Assembly (NCBI RefSeq): GCF_006494815.1 | Contig: NZ_CP041091.1 | Location: forward strand, 4,168,501 to 4,232,500 | DNA: 64,000 nucleotides | Reading direction: 5' to 3' | Source: Nocardioides sambongensis | GTDB taxonomy: Bacteria > Actinomycetota > Actinomycetes > Propionibacteriales > Nocardioidaceae | Shown: positions 18,403-26,288 of the stretch, piece after piece | Layout of the letters: each line of letters begins with the position of its first letter | How positions within the stretch are numbered: the stretch's first letter is position 1 | The notes under the pieces: generated by a model | Databases searched by the model: none | Seen by the model: the letters and a program-made list of their open reading frames with translations, nothing else | Told to the model about the DNA's origin: nothing | Made by a program: the position numbers and the translations under genes

Positions 18403-18440
18403 CAGGGTTCCAGAACCTCACACGAGGAGAAGGAACCCTG
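18403..18440. repeat. Inverted repeat CAGGGTTCC / GGAACCCTG
   Basis: Perfect 9-bp arms separated by 20 bases, 18 bases after the tRNA fragment. It could be a terminator, or an integrase arm-type site, given its place between att and xis. Confidence 0.5.
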
Positions 18441-18545
18441 TCTCGTCTTTTACTCGACACTTCGCTGCACCACGGGTGCCGCCCTCGCTGTCGTTCGGAC
18501 GCTGTGGCCGGCGTCTCGGGATGCCTGGGGCACCGGTCGCACCTG

Positions 18546-18561
18546 GGTGTCATGTGACACC
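18546..18561. promoter_or_regulatory. Palindrome over the excisionase start
   Basis: GGTGTCA-TG-TGACACC is a perfect 7-2-7 inverted repeat that includes the GTG start of the excisionase-like gene. A dimeric repressor, or Xis itself, could bind here and block initiation. This is inference from symmetry and position. Confidence 0.5.
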
Positions 18562-18809
18562 ACGAAGACCCGCACGACCATCGATGACCTGGAGATCGTC
18601 GAGCCGGTCCTCACGCTCGCCGAGCTCGCTGAGCGCCTGCACGTTCCGGTGCAGACTTTGTACGACCTGCGCAGCCAGGGCCGCGGGCCCGCGGCTTCCG
18701 GGTCGGTCGCGAGCTGCGGTTCCGGGCCGGTGAGATCCGCGACTGGCTGGCCCGGATGGAGGCCGACGACGCTGCACGTCACGCGACACCCGATCGGGGC
18801 GCCGGATGA
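18547..18809 (+). pseudogene. Excisionase-like MerR/AlpA-type HTH protein, frameshifted
   Basis: GTG at 18547 opens a frame reading IDDLEIVEPVLTLAELAERL and HVPVQTLYDLRSQGRGP, the winged-helix fold used by small excisionases. One base is missing in the GGGCCCGCGG run near 18691; the shifted frame continues GFRVGRELRFRAGEIRDWLA to a TGA whose ATGA overlaps the integrase start. That is the standard xis-int arrangement of actinobacterial integrative elements. It normally directs recombination toward excision. Confidence 0.75.
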
Positions 18810-19683
18810 CCGGCGGCCGACCACGCACCGCGATCGGCACCTACGGCCACATCCACGTGCGGCCGCGGGGGAGGCGACACGTCGCCATGACCCGCTACCG
18901 CGACGTGGACGGCCGTCTGCGCCGGGTCGAGGCGACCGCGGCCTCGCCGGCGCTGGCTCAGAGCCTGCTGAAGGAGCGGCTGCTGGAGCGGTCGGGGTAC
19001 GGCAGCGGAGGCGAGCTGAATGCCGCGAGCCGGTTCACCGACCTGGTGACGCTGTGGCTCGCCGAGCTCGAGGGCCGCGACCTGGCCGCGGGCACCAAGG
19101 AGAGCTATCGCGATCTGGTCCGGCTGCAGGTCCTGCCGGCCTTCGAACACTTCACCCTCGGTGAGATCAGCACCGGCCGGGTCGAGGGGCTCCTTCGATC
19201 CAAGCCGCCCGTTCCTACTCCCGCGCCCATCATTCGCGCACCATGTTGAACCTGCTGTTCGGCTATGCGCTGCGCAGCGACGCCATCGCACGCAACCCGG
19301 TCGAGGGGACCTCGCAGCTGCGTAAGTCGAAGAACGTCCCCGAGGCCCTCACCCCGGAGCAGATCCAGGCGCTGCGGGAAGCGGCGGCGCGGTGGCGGAC
19401 CACCCCCGGACTACCGGGACCCAAGAGCGACGGGCAGGTCCGCGACATCATCGAGGTCCTGCTCGGCACTGGGATGCGACCCGGCGAGGTCCTGGCCCTG
19501 CGCGCGTGCGACGTCACGGACGGTCCGAATGGAATGGTCCTGCGGGTCACCGGCGCCGTCGTGCAGCGCAAGTCCACGGGCCTGATCCGCCAGGCCCACC
19601 CGAGGAGCGAGAGCTCGGTACGGCCAGCCCCCTTCGGAGAGCCGCGGAGAACTTGGGTTGATCCTGAGCAGTTAGCGGTGTGA
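18806..19683 (+). pseudogene. Tyrosine recombinase (phage-type integrase), frameshifted and C-terminally truncated
   Basis: The N-terminus shows an Arg-rich arm-binding region (GTYGHIHVRPRGRRH, MTRYRDVDGR) and the SAM-like core-binding domain (FTDLVTLWLAELEGRDL, GTKESYRDLVRLQVLP). A one-base loss near 19205 shifts the frame; the next frame reads SRTMLNLLFGYALRSDAIARNP, EALTPEQIQAL and the catalytic Arg box LLGTGMRPGEVLALR. After about 19620 similarity ends, so the His-x-x-Arg and the nucleophile Tyr are missing. It cannot be active. It targets tRNA genes by analogy and by the att fragment upstream. Confidence 0.82.
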
Positions 19684-19944
19684 CTCGTCGAAGGTGAGGT
19701 CGTCGGCGACTTCGTCGAGCGGAACGTTCACCATCTTGTGCCGGTCTTGAGCGTTGCCGATCTCGTCGCGTAGTGCTGCGTCGATCTGGACCACGTCCAG
19801 CTCTACCTCGAACATCTCGGCTGCGCGTCGGACCTGACTCGTGCCACTGGGGTGTGTCAGTACGGTGGCACGAGTCAGGCCTGAGAAGTAGCGTGGCTGG
19901 GCCGAGGGGGCGCCGTCGTGTCCGCAGCGGCGGGCGGACACCAA
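19672..19944 (-). CDS. Hypothetical protein
   Basis: A 90-residue minus-strand frame with natural-looking composition: SGLTRATVLTHPSGTSQVRR, EMFEVELDVVQIDAALRDEI and KMVNVPLDEVADDLTFDESH. The second half is acidic and helical. A 15-bp perfect inverted repeat lies inside it. It may be the end of a larger gene cut by the loss of the integrase C-terminus. No family recognised. Confidence 0.35.
   Translation of the reverse strand: MVSARRCGHDGAPSAQPRYFSGLTRATVLTHPSGTSQVRRAAEMFEVELDVVQIDAALRDEIGNAQDRHKMVNVPLDEVADDLTFDESHR
19833..19879. repeat. Perfect 15-bp inverted repeat
   Basis: Arms CCTGACTCGTGCCAC (19833-19847) and GTGGCACGAGTCAGG (19865-19879) with a 17-base loop. The length and perfection exceed ordinary terminators in this window. 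It could be a recombinase or transposase end, a cruciform, or an operator; it lies just beyond the broken integrase. Confidence 0.7.
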
Positions 19945-20456
19945 GACTCGCGGAACAGGACGGTCCTGTCCTGTTACTCGTCATTGTCACCCGAATCGTC
20001 CTCTGAGTCTGGGTCCGACGACAGCTGCTGCTCCCTCATCGTGACCAGAACCGCGTGCATCCCTCGCAGCAGCCTTCGCCGAGCAGGAAACCATCGCACA
20101 TTCTTAATGAGGTCTACGCAACGCCTCAAATGTGACTTCGACGTCCACCAAGCCATTCGAATCGAAGTGCATCCTTGTGCGAACAGCATCATCAAGATCC
20201 CCATGAAGCATTCTTGACGCTTCAGCAGAACGATTGCCTCGACAAGGAAACATGAACCATCAACTCACCGTAAAGTATCTTGGTCGACTCGTCACTAGAT
20301 GGATCCTGCCTGGACCCATCAACTGAACCATGAAATACCCACCCGTGGGACGAACTGGACTAAATGCCGAGTTGGTGTCGTTGAAACAACCTCCCGATGA
20401 TCCCCGCCAACTAAAATCGGTAATGTACGGCGGCGATCCCGTGGCGACTGCCGCGA
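19945..20456. other. Lower-GC stretch with only doubtful small frames
   Basis: This stretch is visibly more AT-rich than the core. A minus-strand frame at 19974-20204 (76 codons, ending in an acidic DPDSEDDSGDNDE tail) and a 35-codon frame starting at 20215 (MLHGDLDDAVRTRMHF) overlap each other. Either could be a small gene downstream of the DNRLRE protein, but neither has a strong ribosome site. I do not call a gene. Confidence 0.4.
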
Positions 20457-21583
20457 TCACGCTGCACGCCGCGAGCCTAACACCGGAGCATGATGATGCT
20501 GCGGAGACGTGTATGTCGGCGGCGTAAGGCCAGAAACCAAGTCTCTTCTTGCGAATCCAACTGACCTTTGTCGAGTAGGAGCAACGCCATGTATTGGCGA
20601 CTTCATCCGCAGAGCCTGCAGGATCGAGTTCCTCCAGAGATGCGGGGGTGGGTCTTGCAGCATCTGCTCGGCCGCCGAGAGTGCTCCTTGTACGTCGTCT
20701 TGATTGAGTTCTTGGTAGTTGGCATCTGTCTCATACAACGTCGCCAGGTCAGCGAGGGTCTCGTCCACATCCACCGAACCATCGGGGTTGAACGTCGTCG
20801 GCACGACATCTATCGGAAGGTCCTCGTATCCGATCTCTGCGCTCTCACTCAGCAGCACTCCGTCACCGCACGTCGGGCCAGTGTGATCGGACGCGCAGGG
20901 ATCCTCGGACGTGCCCACGACAAAGGTCATGCTGAGAACAGGGCGCTTCGAGGCGGGGGCATTCAGGGTGTAGAAACGCACAGTGCGATTGACGCCGTTC
21001 GCCTTCTTGCGAACCATAATGCCATTATTTGATCTACCACCTTGGACCCACTCAGCAGCAACGGGCGTGACGTCAAACGTCTTGTAACCAGAAGTCCCAC
21101 CAGAGAGACTCAGGCCCGGATGACCGGACGTTTGCCAACGATCCCCCTGGTGACGCCCATAGTCCGGTAGTTCCAGCGACCCTTCTATTCCAGCTGACCT
21201 CGGCTGGGGCCCAGTTCTGGACGAGTCGCCGTGCGACGAACTCCCCGCTACCGGAGCCTGAGAGTGATCCGAGTCAAGGTAAAGTTGCAACGCCGCATTC
21301 GTGACCCACGCGTCTGACGGCAGGTTGGGTAGCGCGAATCGGATCACCGCCCGCTTCTGCTGACCACTTTGGCCGCCAACTCGGACGTATTCGCCACCGG
21401 CAAAGTTATCCGTTGGATTATCCTCCCCGATCCAACTGTCAGCAGATGGCGCCGGCAGCGTAATTGATGGATCAACCAGGACTGGGTAGACCCGATCTGA
21501 GTCGGACAACCACGAATAGTCGGGCACAACCCGCAGACGCCAGTTCGTTTCGGTCTGCTCAAGCTCGTATCGTACGTCTCTGC
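20457..21583 (-). pseudogene. DNRLRE-domain cell-surface or RHS-associated protein, 5' end removed by IS630 copy B
   Basis: The fragment opens at the IS edge with the end of a beta-rich domain (LRVVPDYSWLSDSDRVYPVLVDP), then a DNRLRE-type jelly roll (SWIGEDNPTDNFAGGEYVRV, AVIRFALPNLP, AALQLYLDSD, FDVTPVAAEWVQGG, RPVLSMTFVV). DNRLRE domains occur in large secreted actinobacterial proteins, often with RHS repeats and C-terminal toxins. After about residue 215 come a Cys-pair region (EDPCASDHTGPTCGDG) and an unassigned C-terminus. The N-terminal part, including any signal peptide, is not found on the other side of the IS. GC is lower than in neighbouring genes, consistent with transfer. Confidence 0.7.
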
Positions 21584-22707
21584 TAGTGGCGCGCATTTGA
21601 AGTAGTTGGACGGTTGGCCTTTGCGAGGATCTGGTCAGCTGTCTTGGTCCAGACGAACGGGTGGGAGCGGTCGTTCCAGCTGTCGATGAAGGCGCGGATC
21701 TTGGCGTTGAGGTCCTTGACGGACTTGAAGACGCCGCGGCGGATGGCTTGTCGCTCGACGATGCCGAACCAGACCTCGACGAGGTTCATCCACGAGGCGT
21801 GGGTTGGGGTGAAGTGCACGACGAACCGCGGGTGCTCGGCCAGCCAGGCGCGGACGTTCGCGTGCTTGTGCGCGGCGTAGTTGTCCATCACCAGATGCAA
21901 CTCCACCGGGACGCCGTCGGCGTCGACCACGTGGCGGTAGGTCCGCTCGATCTGGCGCAGGAACGCCAGGAACTCTTGGTGGCGGTGTCGCTTCTTGAGC
22001 GCCGCGGCGACCTGTCCGGTGGCGATGTCGAGAGCGGCGAACAGCGTCGAGGTGCCGTGGCGATAGTAGTCGTGCGACCTGCGTTCGATCCGGCCCTCTT
22101 GCATGGGCAGTATCGGCACGGTTCGGTCCAGCGCCTGGATCTGGGACTTCTCATCGACGCACAACACGATCGCGTTCTCCGGCGGGGCCAGGTACAAGCC
22201 GCAGATGTCGGTGACCTTCCCGACCAGTTCGGGGTCGGTGGAGAACCGGAACGACTCGGCCTTCCACGGCTTGATCCCGTACGAGCGCCAGGCCCGCTGG
22301 ATCGTCGAGGCGCTGACCTTGATCCTGGCTGCAAGCAGGCTGCTCGACCAGTGCGTCACGCCGAGCTTTTTCGGCGGCGGCTTCAACGTCTCGGCCACGA
22401 TCGCTCGGTGGTCGAGCTCGCGCGGGCGGCCGGGCTTGGGTGCGTTCGCCAAGCCGGCAATCCCACGCTCCTCGTAGCGACCGCGCCAGTTCAGCACCGT
22501 CGTCACTGTCGCGTCGGTGAGCTCCGCGATCCTCGTGTTCGCCTCGCCATCGGCCGCGAGCAACACGATCCGCGCCCGCTTCGCGGCCGCGGCTCCGAAC
22601 CGGTCCGATCGAGTCCTCTGCTCGAGCTCTTCCCGATCACCATCACGTAGGACCAAAGCCGGAGCAGCACGATTCGCCATACCGCATGATTTCAGATCAC
22701 GAACCAT
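21583..22707 (-). CDS. IS630-family transposase (copy B)
   Basis: The protein is identical over all 374 residues to copy A, with Asp in VLCVDEKSQ, Asp in LVMDNYAAH and Glu in WMNLVEVWF. Its intact state and identity contrast with the decay of the IS3, IS21 and IS256 genes around it, so it is probably the most recently active element. The in-frame ATG at 22680 is an alternative start. Confidence 0.93.
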   Translation of the reverse strand: MVRDLKSCGMANRAAPALVLRDGDREELEQRTRSDRFGAAAAKRARIVLLAADGEANTRIAELTDATVTTVLNWRGRYEERGIAGLANAPKPGRPRELDHRAIVAETLKPPPKKLGVTHWSSSLLAARIKVSASTIQRAWRSYGIKPWKAESFRFSTDPELVGKVTDICGLYLAPPENAIVLCVDEKSQIQALDRTVPILPMQEGRIERRSHDYYRHGTSTLFAALDIATGQVAAALKKRHRHQEFLAFLRQIERTYRHVVDADGVPVELHLVMDNYAAHKHANVRAWLAEHPRFVVHFTPTHASWMNLVEVWFGIVERQAIRRGVFKSVKDLNAKIRAFIDSWNDRSHPFVWTKTADQILAKANRPTTSNARH

Positions 22708-22731
22708 CTAACTACATACGACGCGCGACAC
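21586..22731 (-). mobile_element. IS630-family insertion sequence, copy B
   Basis: Same 1146-bp element as copy A, same orientation, with TA at both borders (21584-21585 and 22732-22733). It interrupts the DNRLRE gene. With copy A it brackets 3.56 kb containing the att fragment, xis, int and DNRLRE remnants, a layout that would allow deletion by recombination between the direct copies. Confidence 0.9.
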
Positions 22732-22734
22732 TAG

Positions 22735-22999
22735 TCGCTGGTTGTGGCGAAGCAGAGTCGGCCATAAAGGGCGCAGGTATAGCAAATCGCACTGTGGTTG
22801 ACAATGACGTCGACCGCCTGCGACGACAGGGCTGGCGGTGTGGTCGACGACCTCGTGCGCGCACTGGGCGACGACTCGATCGCGGGTCCGGGGACTCGCG
22901 ATCGAGATCACGCGCGCTCCCGCACCCTGCCTGAGGCGGTCAAGGCGCGACGTTCCGCGAAGACAGCTGTCCGAACCGACTCCTGGCCCGCTCGCAGGC
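22735..22999. other. Right border of the mobile island
   Basis: No gene is seen on either strand. Beyond this the DNA becomes uniformly GC-rich with ordinary core genes, so the junction between island and chromosome probably lies here. Confidence 0.45.
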
Positions 23000-23848
23000 T
23001 CAGGCGGCGGTCTTCGCGCTCCGCTTGCCGATCTCGCCGGCGGTCACGATCAGCACGATCGGCAGCACGATCGCAGCCACCAGGGTCAGCACCACCACGT
23101 CGCCGCCCAGCGACGCGGCGATGACCAGGGCCGCGGAGATGTTGCGCTGCGCGCCTCCCAGGCCCAGCACCGTCCGGTCGCCGGCGGGCCGGCCCGCGCT
23201 GGCGAGCCAGCCGGCGGCGAGCCCGGCGACGATCACGATCGCGGTGCCGATGAAGATCCAGGAGCCGACCGATCCGAGGACCTCACGCCAGGTCACCAGC
23301 AGCCCGGAGACCACGCCGACCGCCAGACCCGTGGTGGAGGCGTGGTTGAAGCCCCCGACCACCGACGCGGCGGCGTCGGCGTAGCGCGCTCGCACGAGCA
23401 GGCCGACCGCCAGCGGAAGCAGCATGAAGAGGAGCAGCGACTGGGCGATGTCCCAGGTGGAGACCTCCGCCCCCTCCACGGCGAGCGGCACCACCACCGG
23501 GGCGAACCCGACGGTGACCACCATCTGCAGCACCATCGTCCCCACGGCGAGCGCCGCGTCACCGTGTGCGAGCTTGGCCAGGGTGGGCAGGAACGGTGCG
23601 CCGGCGCAGCAGCCGAGGAGGATCACCGCGGTGCCGGCGGCCTCGTCCATCGGCAGCCCCCTGGCCGCCAGCACGGCCACCAGCGGCACCACCACGAAGT
23701 TGGCCACCAGGATGCCGATCACCAGTCGTACGTCGCGCAGCGGCGCGAGGATCTGTGCGGGGGTGAGGCTGAGGCCCAGCCCGGCCATGCCGGCGACCAC
23801 GAAGGTCAGCACGCCGATCTGGGTGACGACGGTCAGCACTTCTTGCAC
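23000..23848 (-). CDS. Bile acid:sodium symporter (BASS) family transporter
   Basis: A 282-residue integral membrane protein with about nine to ten hydrophobic segments. BASS features include GLSLTPAQI near residue 25, the GCCAGAPFLPTLAKLAHGD stretch typical of the family's crossover region, and a late GGAQRNISAALVIA segment. Members take up organic anions with Na+. The C-terminus is basic (GKRSAKTAA), cytoplasmic side. It stands alone on the minus strand; its natural substrate is not predictable. Confidence 0.85.
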   Translation of the reverse strand: MQEVLTVVTQIGVLTFVVAGMAGLGLSLTPAQILAPLRDVRLVIGILVANFVVVPLVAVLAARGLPMDEAAGTAVILLGCCAGAPFLPTLAKLAHGDAALAVGTMVLQMVVTVGFAPVVVPLAVEGAEVSTWDIAQSLLLFMLLPLAVGLLVRARYADAAASVVGGFNHASTTGLAVGVVSGLLVTWREVLGSVGSWIFIGTAIVIVAGLAAGWLASAGRPAGDRTVLGLGGAQRNISAALVIAASLGGDVVVLTLVAAIVLPIVLIVTAGEIGKRSAKTAA

Positions 23849-23934
23849 GGGGGCAACTCCCTCGGTCGACGTGGGGCGGAGCCCCGAATCGGAACCCTAG
23901 CGACTCCGGAACCCCCGGTGCACGGAGCGGGAGG

Positions 23935-24468
23935 TCAGACCGGCCGCGCCGTCGCGGAGTGCCGTGCGGCGAGATCGGCGTAGAACTCCGCGTTGTGGTC
24001 CAGCCACTGCTCCGCTGAGCTGCCCGCGACGCTCTTGAGCACCTTCGCCGGCTGGCCGGCCACGATCATCCCGGTGGGCACCTCGCTGCCGGGACCGACC
24101 ACCGACCCGGCCGAGACCACGCTGCGCGGCCCCACCCTCGCGCCGTCCAGCAGCACCGCGCCGTTGCCGATCAGGGCGTTGTCGCCGATCTCGAGGCAGT
24201 GCAGCACGCAGCCGTGGCCCACGGTGACGTCGACACCGACCTCCATCGGCGCGTCGTAGCCGGTGTGCAGGATCGCCCCGTCCTGGATGTTGGTGCGGGC
24301 GCCGACGCGGATCGGGGAGATGTCGGCACGGAGCACCGCGCCGTACCAGGCGCTGGCGCCGGCCTCGATCGTCACGTCGCCGACCACGGTCGCGGTCGGG
24401 GCGATCCAGGCGTCGGGGTGGACCGTGGGCCGCCTGCCCTCGAACTCGTACAGGTTCTGCTGGCTCAT
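23935..24468 (-). CDS. Gamma-carbonic-anhydrase-like hexapeptide-repeat protein
   Basis: A 177-residue left-handed beta-helix protein with hexapeptide repeats throughout (AWIAPTATVVGDVTI to GMIVAGQPAKVLK). Three His residues in the family's zinc positions are present: ILH, GHGCVLH and its paired His. The family (YrdA/PaaY-like) includes zinc carbonic anhydrases and thioesterases. A C-terminal helix (SAEQWLDHNAEFYADLAARH) matches the usual end. It is 30 bases upstream of yccF on the same strand, so they may share a transcript. Confidence 0.9.
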   Translation of the reverse strand: MSQQNLYEFEGRRPTVHPDAWIAPTATVVGDVTIEAGASAWYGAVLRADISPIRVGARTNIQDGAILHTGYDAPMEVGVDVTVGHGCVLHCLEIGDNALIGNGAVLLDGARVGPRSVVSAGSVVGPGSEVPTGMIVAGQPAKVLKSVAGSSAEQWLDHNAEFYADLAARHSATARPV

Positions 24469-24498
24469 CGTTGCCTTCCTCGGAGGGTGGTCGGTCGG

Positions 24499-24909
24499 TC
24501 AGAAGCCGCGGCCGGCCAGGTAGGCCTGCTCGACCTCCCGGACCGGCACGATGTCCTTGCCGAGCGGGAACAGGCTGACCGGGATCAGCTTGAAGCTCGC
24601 CAGGCCCAGCGGGATGCCGATGATGGTGACGCACAGCAGCACGCCGCCGACGGCGTGGCCGATGGCGAGCCAGATCCCGGACAGCACGAACCAGAGGACG
24701 TTGCCGATCGCGCTGCCCGCCCCCGCCGTCGGCTTCGGTACGACGGTCCGGCCGAACGGCCACAGTGCGTAGAAGCCGATCCGGAAGGACGCGATCCCGA
24801 ACGGGATGCCGATGATCGTGATGCACCACAGTGCGCCGACGAGCAGGTAGCCCAGGAACATCCAGAACCCCGACAGCACCAGCCAGATGATGTTGAGCAG
24901 CACGTTCAT
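24499..24909 (-). CDS. YccF-family inner membrane protein
   Basis: A 136-residue protein made of two similar halves, each with an FWMFLGYLL/IWLAIGHAV hydrophobic stretch followed by CITIIGIPFGIASF or CVTIIGIPLGLASF. This duplicated ITIIGIPxGxASF signature defines YccF domains, which are small membrane proteins of unknown function. I chose the ATG at 24909; the frame is open far upstream but without YccF features. Confidence 0.9.
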   Translation of the reverse strand: MNVLLNIIWLVLSGFWMFLGYLLVGALWCITIIGIPFGIASFRIGFYALWPFGRTVVPKPTAGAGSAIGNVLWFVLSGIWLAIGHAVGGVLLCVTIIGIPLGLASFKLIPVSLFPLGKDIVPVREVEQAYLAGRGF

Positions 24910-25046
24910 GGTCGGAGCGTAGGGCGCGCGGGCCGGGGGCGGGTCCAGGTCCGGTCCTCGATCCACCCGATGGGTGGTGTCGGCGGTGTCGCCGCACTGG
25001 CTACGGTGGGGGACGAATCGCGTCAGCGATCGGAGGAGGTCCTGCC

Positions 25047-25091
25047 ATGTCCGTCCACCCACCCACCACCCGCCCCGGAGCCGGGCGATGA
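25047..25091 (+). CDS. Possible 14-residue leader peptide
   Basis: ATG at 25047 lies 6 bases after a strong GGAGGAGGT ribosome site and encodes MSVHPPTTRPGAGR, ending in a TGA that overlaps the ATG of the next gene (ATGA). The ribosome site fits this tiny frame better than the downstream one, so initiation here followed by coupling to the acidic protein is plausible. It may instead be a chance frame. Confidence 0.35.
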   Translation: MSVHPPTTRPGAGR

Positions 25092-25258
25092 CCGCGCCGG
25101 TGCCGGAGGAGGAGAGCGAGCCGCTCGGACTGACCGAGCCGCCCGACGACGAGCACGACAGCGAGGCGCCCGACCGGTCCGACGCCGACCCGGAGGAGCC
25201 CGAGGGCGACCTGCAGGCGGAGAACGCCGAGACCGCGCAGGACCAGCCCTCGCAGTGA
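25088..25258 (+). CDS. Small highly acidic protein
   Basis: A 56-residue protein, nearly half Asp/Glu with many Pro and no hydrophobic core (PPDDEHDSEAPDRSDADPEEP). It is predicted to be disordered. Its ATG overlaps the stop of a 14-codon upstream frame. A second, similar acidic protein follows at 25343. No family is recognised. Confidence 0.6.
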   Translation: MTAPVPEEESEPLGLTEPPDDEHDSEAPDRSDADPEEPEGDLQAENAETAQDQPSQ

Positions 25259-25342
25259 GCCGACCGGCCGGGCCGACGGCCCGGCACCCGGCCCGCGGGC
25301 CGGGACGGCACGCGCACGATCACGACCGCCCCAGGAGGCGAG

Positions 25343-25615
25343 ATGGCAGACAACGACCTCGGACCACGCCCCGAGCCGGCGATCGAACCGGGTGAACCGG
25401 AGCCGGGCGGCACCGACGCCCTGGAGTTCGACACCGGCGACGACGCCGGCAGCCCGGACCCGGACCTCGTGCCGCACGACCCCGACCCGGAGAAGAACCC
25501 GTCCACCGAGAGCGTCCCGGAGGAGATGAAGGAGGGCGAGGACACCTCGACCCGGGCGACCGAGGAGCAGGACGAGGAGCCGGCGGACACCTCCGAGGAC
25601 GACGACCCGGCCTGA
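25343..25615 (+). CDS. Small acidic disordered protein
   Basis: A 90-residue protein rich in Asp, Glu and Pro (LEFDTGDDAGSPDPDLVPHD, EEMKEGEDTSTRATEEQDEE). The ribosome site AGGAGGCG precedes the ATG by a few bases. Composition mirrors the 56-residue neighbour, suggesting a related pair. Comparable acidic proteins occur in actinobacteria without known role. No domain or membrane segment is visible. Confidence 0.7.
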   Translation: MADNDLGPRPEPAIEPGEPEPGGTDALEFDTGDDAGSPDPDLVPHDPDPEKNPSTESVPEEMKEGEDTSTRATEEQDEEPADTSEDDDPA

Positions 25616-25634
25616 GCAGCGGGTGCGAGGCTGA

Positions 25635-26279
25635 GTGGCGGTCGTGGCGGAGAAGGTCGACCTCAAGCGGACCGTGCCGGGCTACCGGGCGCGGCGCGGT
25701 CGGTTCGAGGAGCTGGAGGTCCCCGAGCGCAGCTATCTGATGGTGGACGGGCACGGTGACCCCAACGGCTCGCCGGACTTCACCGCCGCCATCGAGACGC
25801 TGTACCCGGTCGCCTACGCCCTGAAGTTCGGCAGCCGCAACGACCTCGGCCGCGACTACGTCGTACCGCCGTTGGAGGGGTTGTGGTGGGCCGAGGACAT
25901 GGCGGCGTTCACCACCGCGCGCGACAAATCGGCGTGGGACTGGACGCTGATGCTGCTGGTGCCGGACTGGCTGGGGGAGGCGGAGGTGGACGCCGCTCGC
26001 GAGAAGGCCTCCGCCAAGCGACCCCCGCGGCTCGACGACCTGCGCTGCGCGAGCCTGGCCGAGGGGTGCTGCCTGCAGACCCTGCACGTCGGCTCGTACG
26101 ACGACGAGGGAACGGTGCTGCGTCGCCTACATGAGGAGCACCTCCCGGCGCAGGGGTTGCGACCGACGGGCACCCACCACGAGATCTATCTCAGCGACTT
26201 CCGACGCGTGGCGCCCGAGCGGCGGCGCACGATCCTGCGTCAGCCGGTGCACAGGGCGGGGGACCCGCCGGGCCACTAG
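25635..26279 (+). CDS. GyrI-like small-molecule-binding domain protein
   Basis: A 214-residue protein with the two-stranded SHS2/GyrI layout: EVPERSYLMVDGHGDPNGSP at the front, FTAAIETLYPVAYALKFG, then GLWWAEDM and WTLMLLVPDWL, and a C-terminal HHEIYLSDFRRVAPERRRTI. This matches the YdhN/GyrI-like family of single-domain proteins that bind ligands or hydrolyse toxic cyclopropanoids. Either GTG (25635 or 25644) could start it. Its TAG stop forms part of the next gene's -10 box. Confidence 0.85.
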   Translation: MAVVAEKVDLKRTVPGYRARRGRFEELEVPERSYLMVDGHGDPNGSPDFTAAIETLYPVAYALKFGSRNDLGRDYVVPPLEGLWWAEDMAAFTTARDKSAWDWTLMLLVPDWLGEAEVDAAREKASAKRPPRLDDLRCASLAEGCCLQTLHVGSYDDEGTVLRRLHEEHLPAQGLRPTGTHHEIYLSDFRRVAPERRRTILRQPVHRAGDPPGH

Positions 26280-26282
26280 GTT
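26277..26282 (+). promoter_or_regulatory. -10 box TAGGTT of a leaderless promoter
   Basis: TAGGTT ends 6 bases before the GTG at 26289, the spacing at which transcription would begin on the start codon itself. Its first three bases are the stop codon of the preceding gene. Confidence 0.55.
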
Positions 26283-26288
26283 GTCCCC

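Noticed and set aside
16868..22734. A true composite transposon made of the two IS630 copies
   Set aside because: Outer flanks share only the TA dinucleotide, which each copy has on its own, so joint transposition is not shown.
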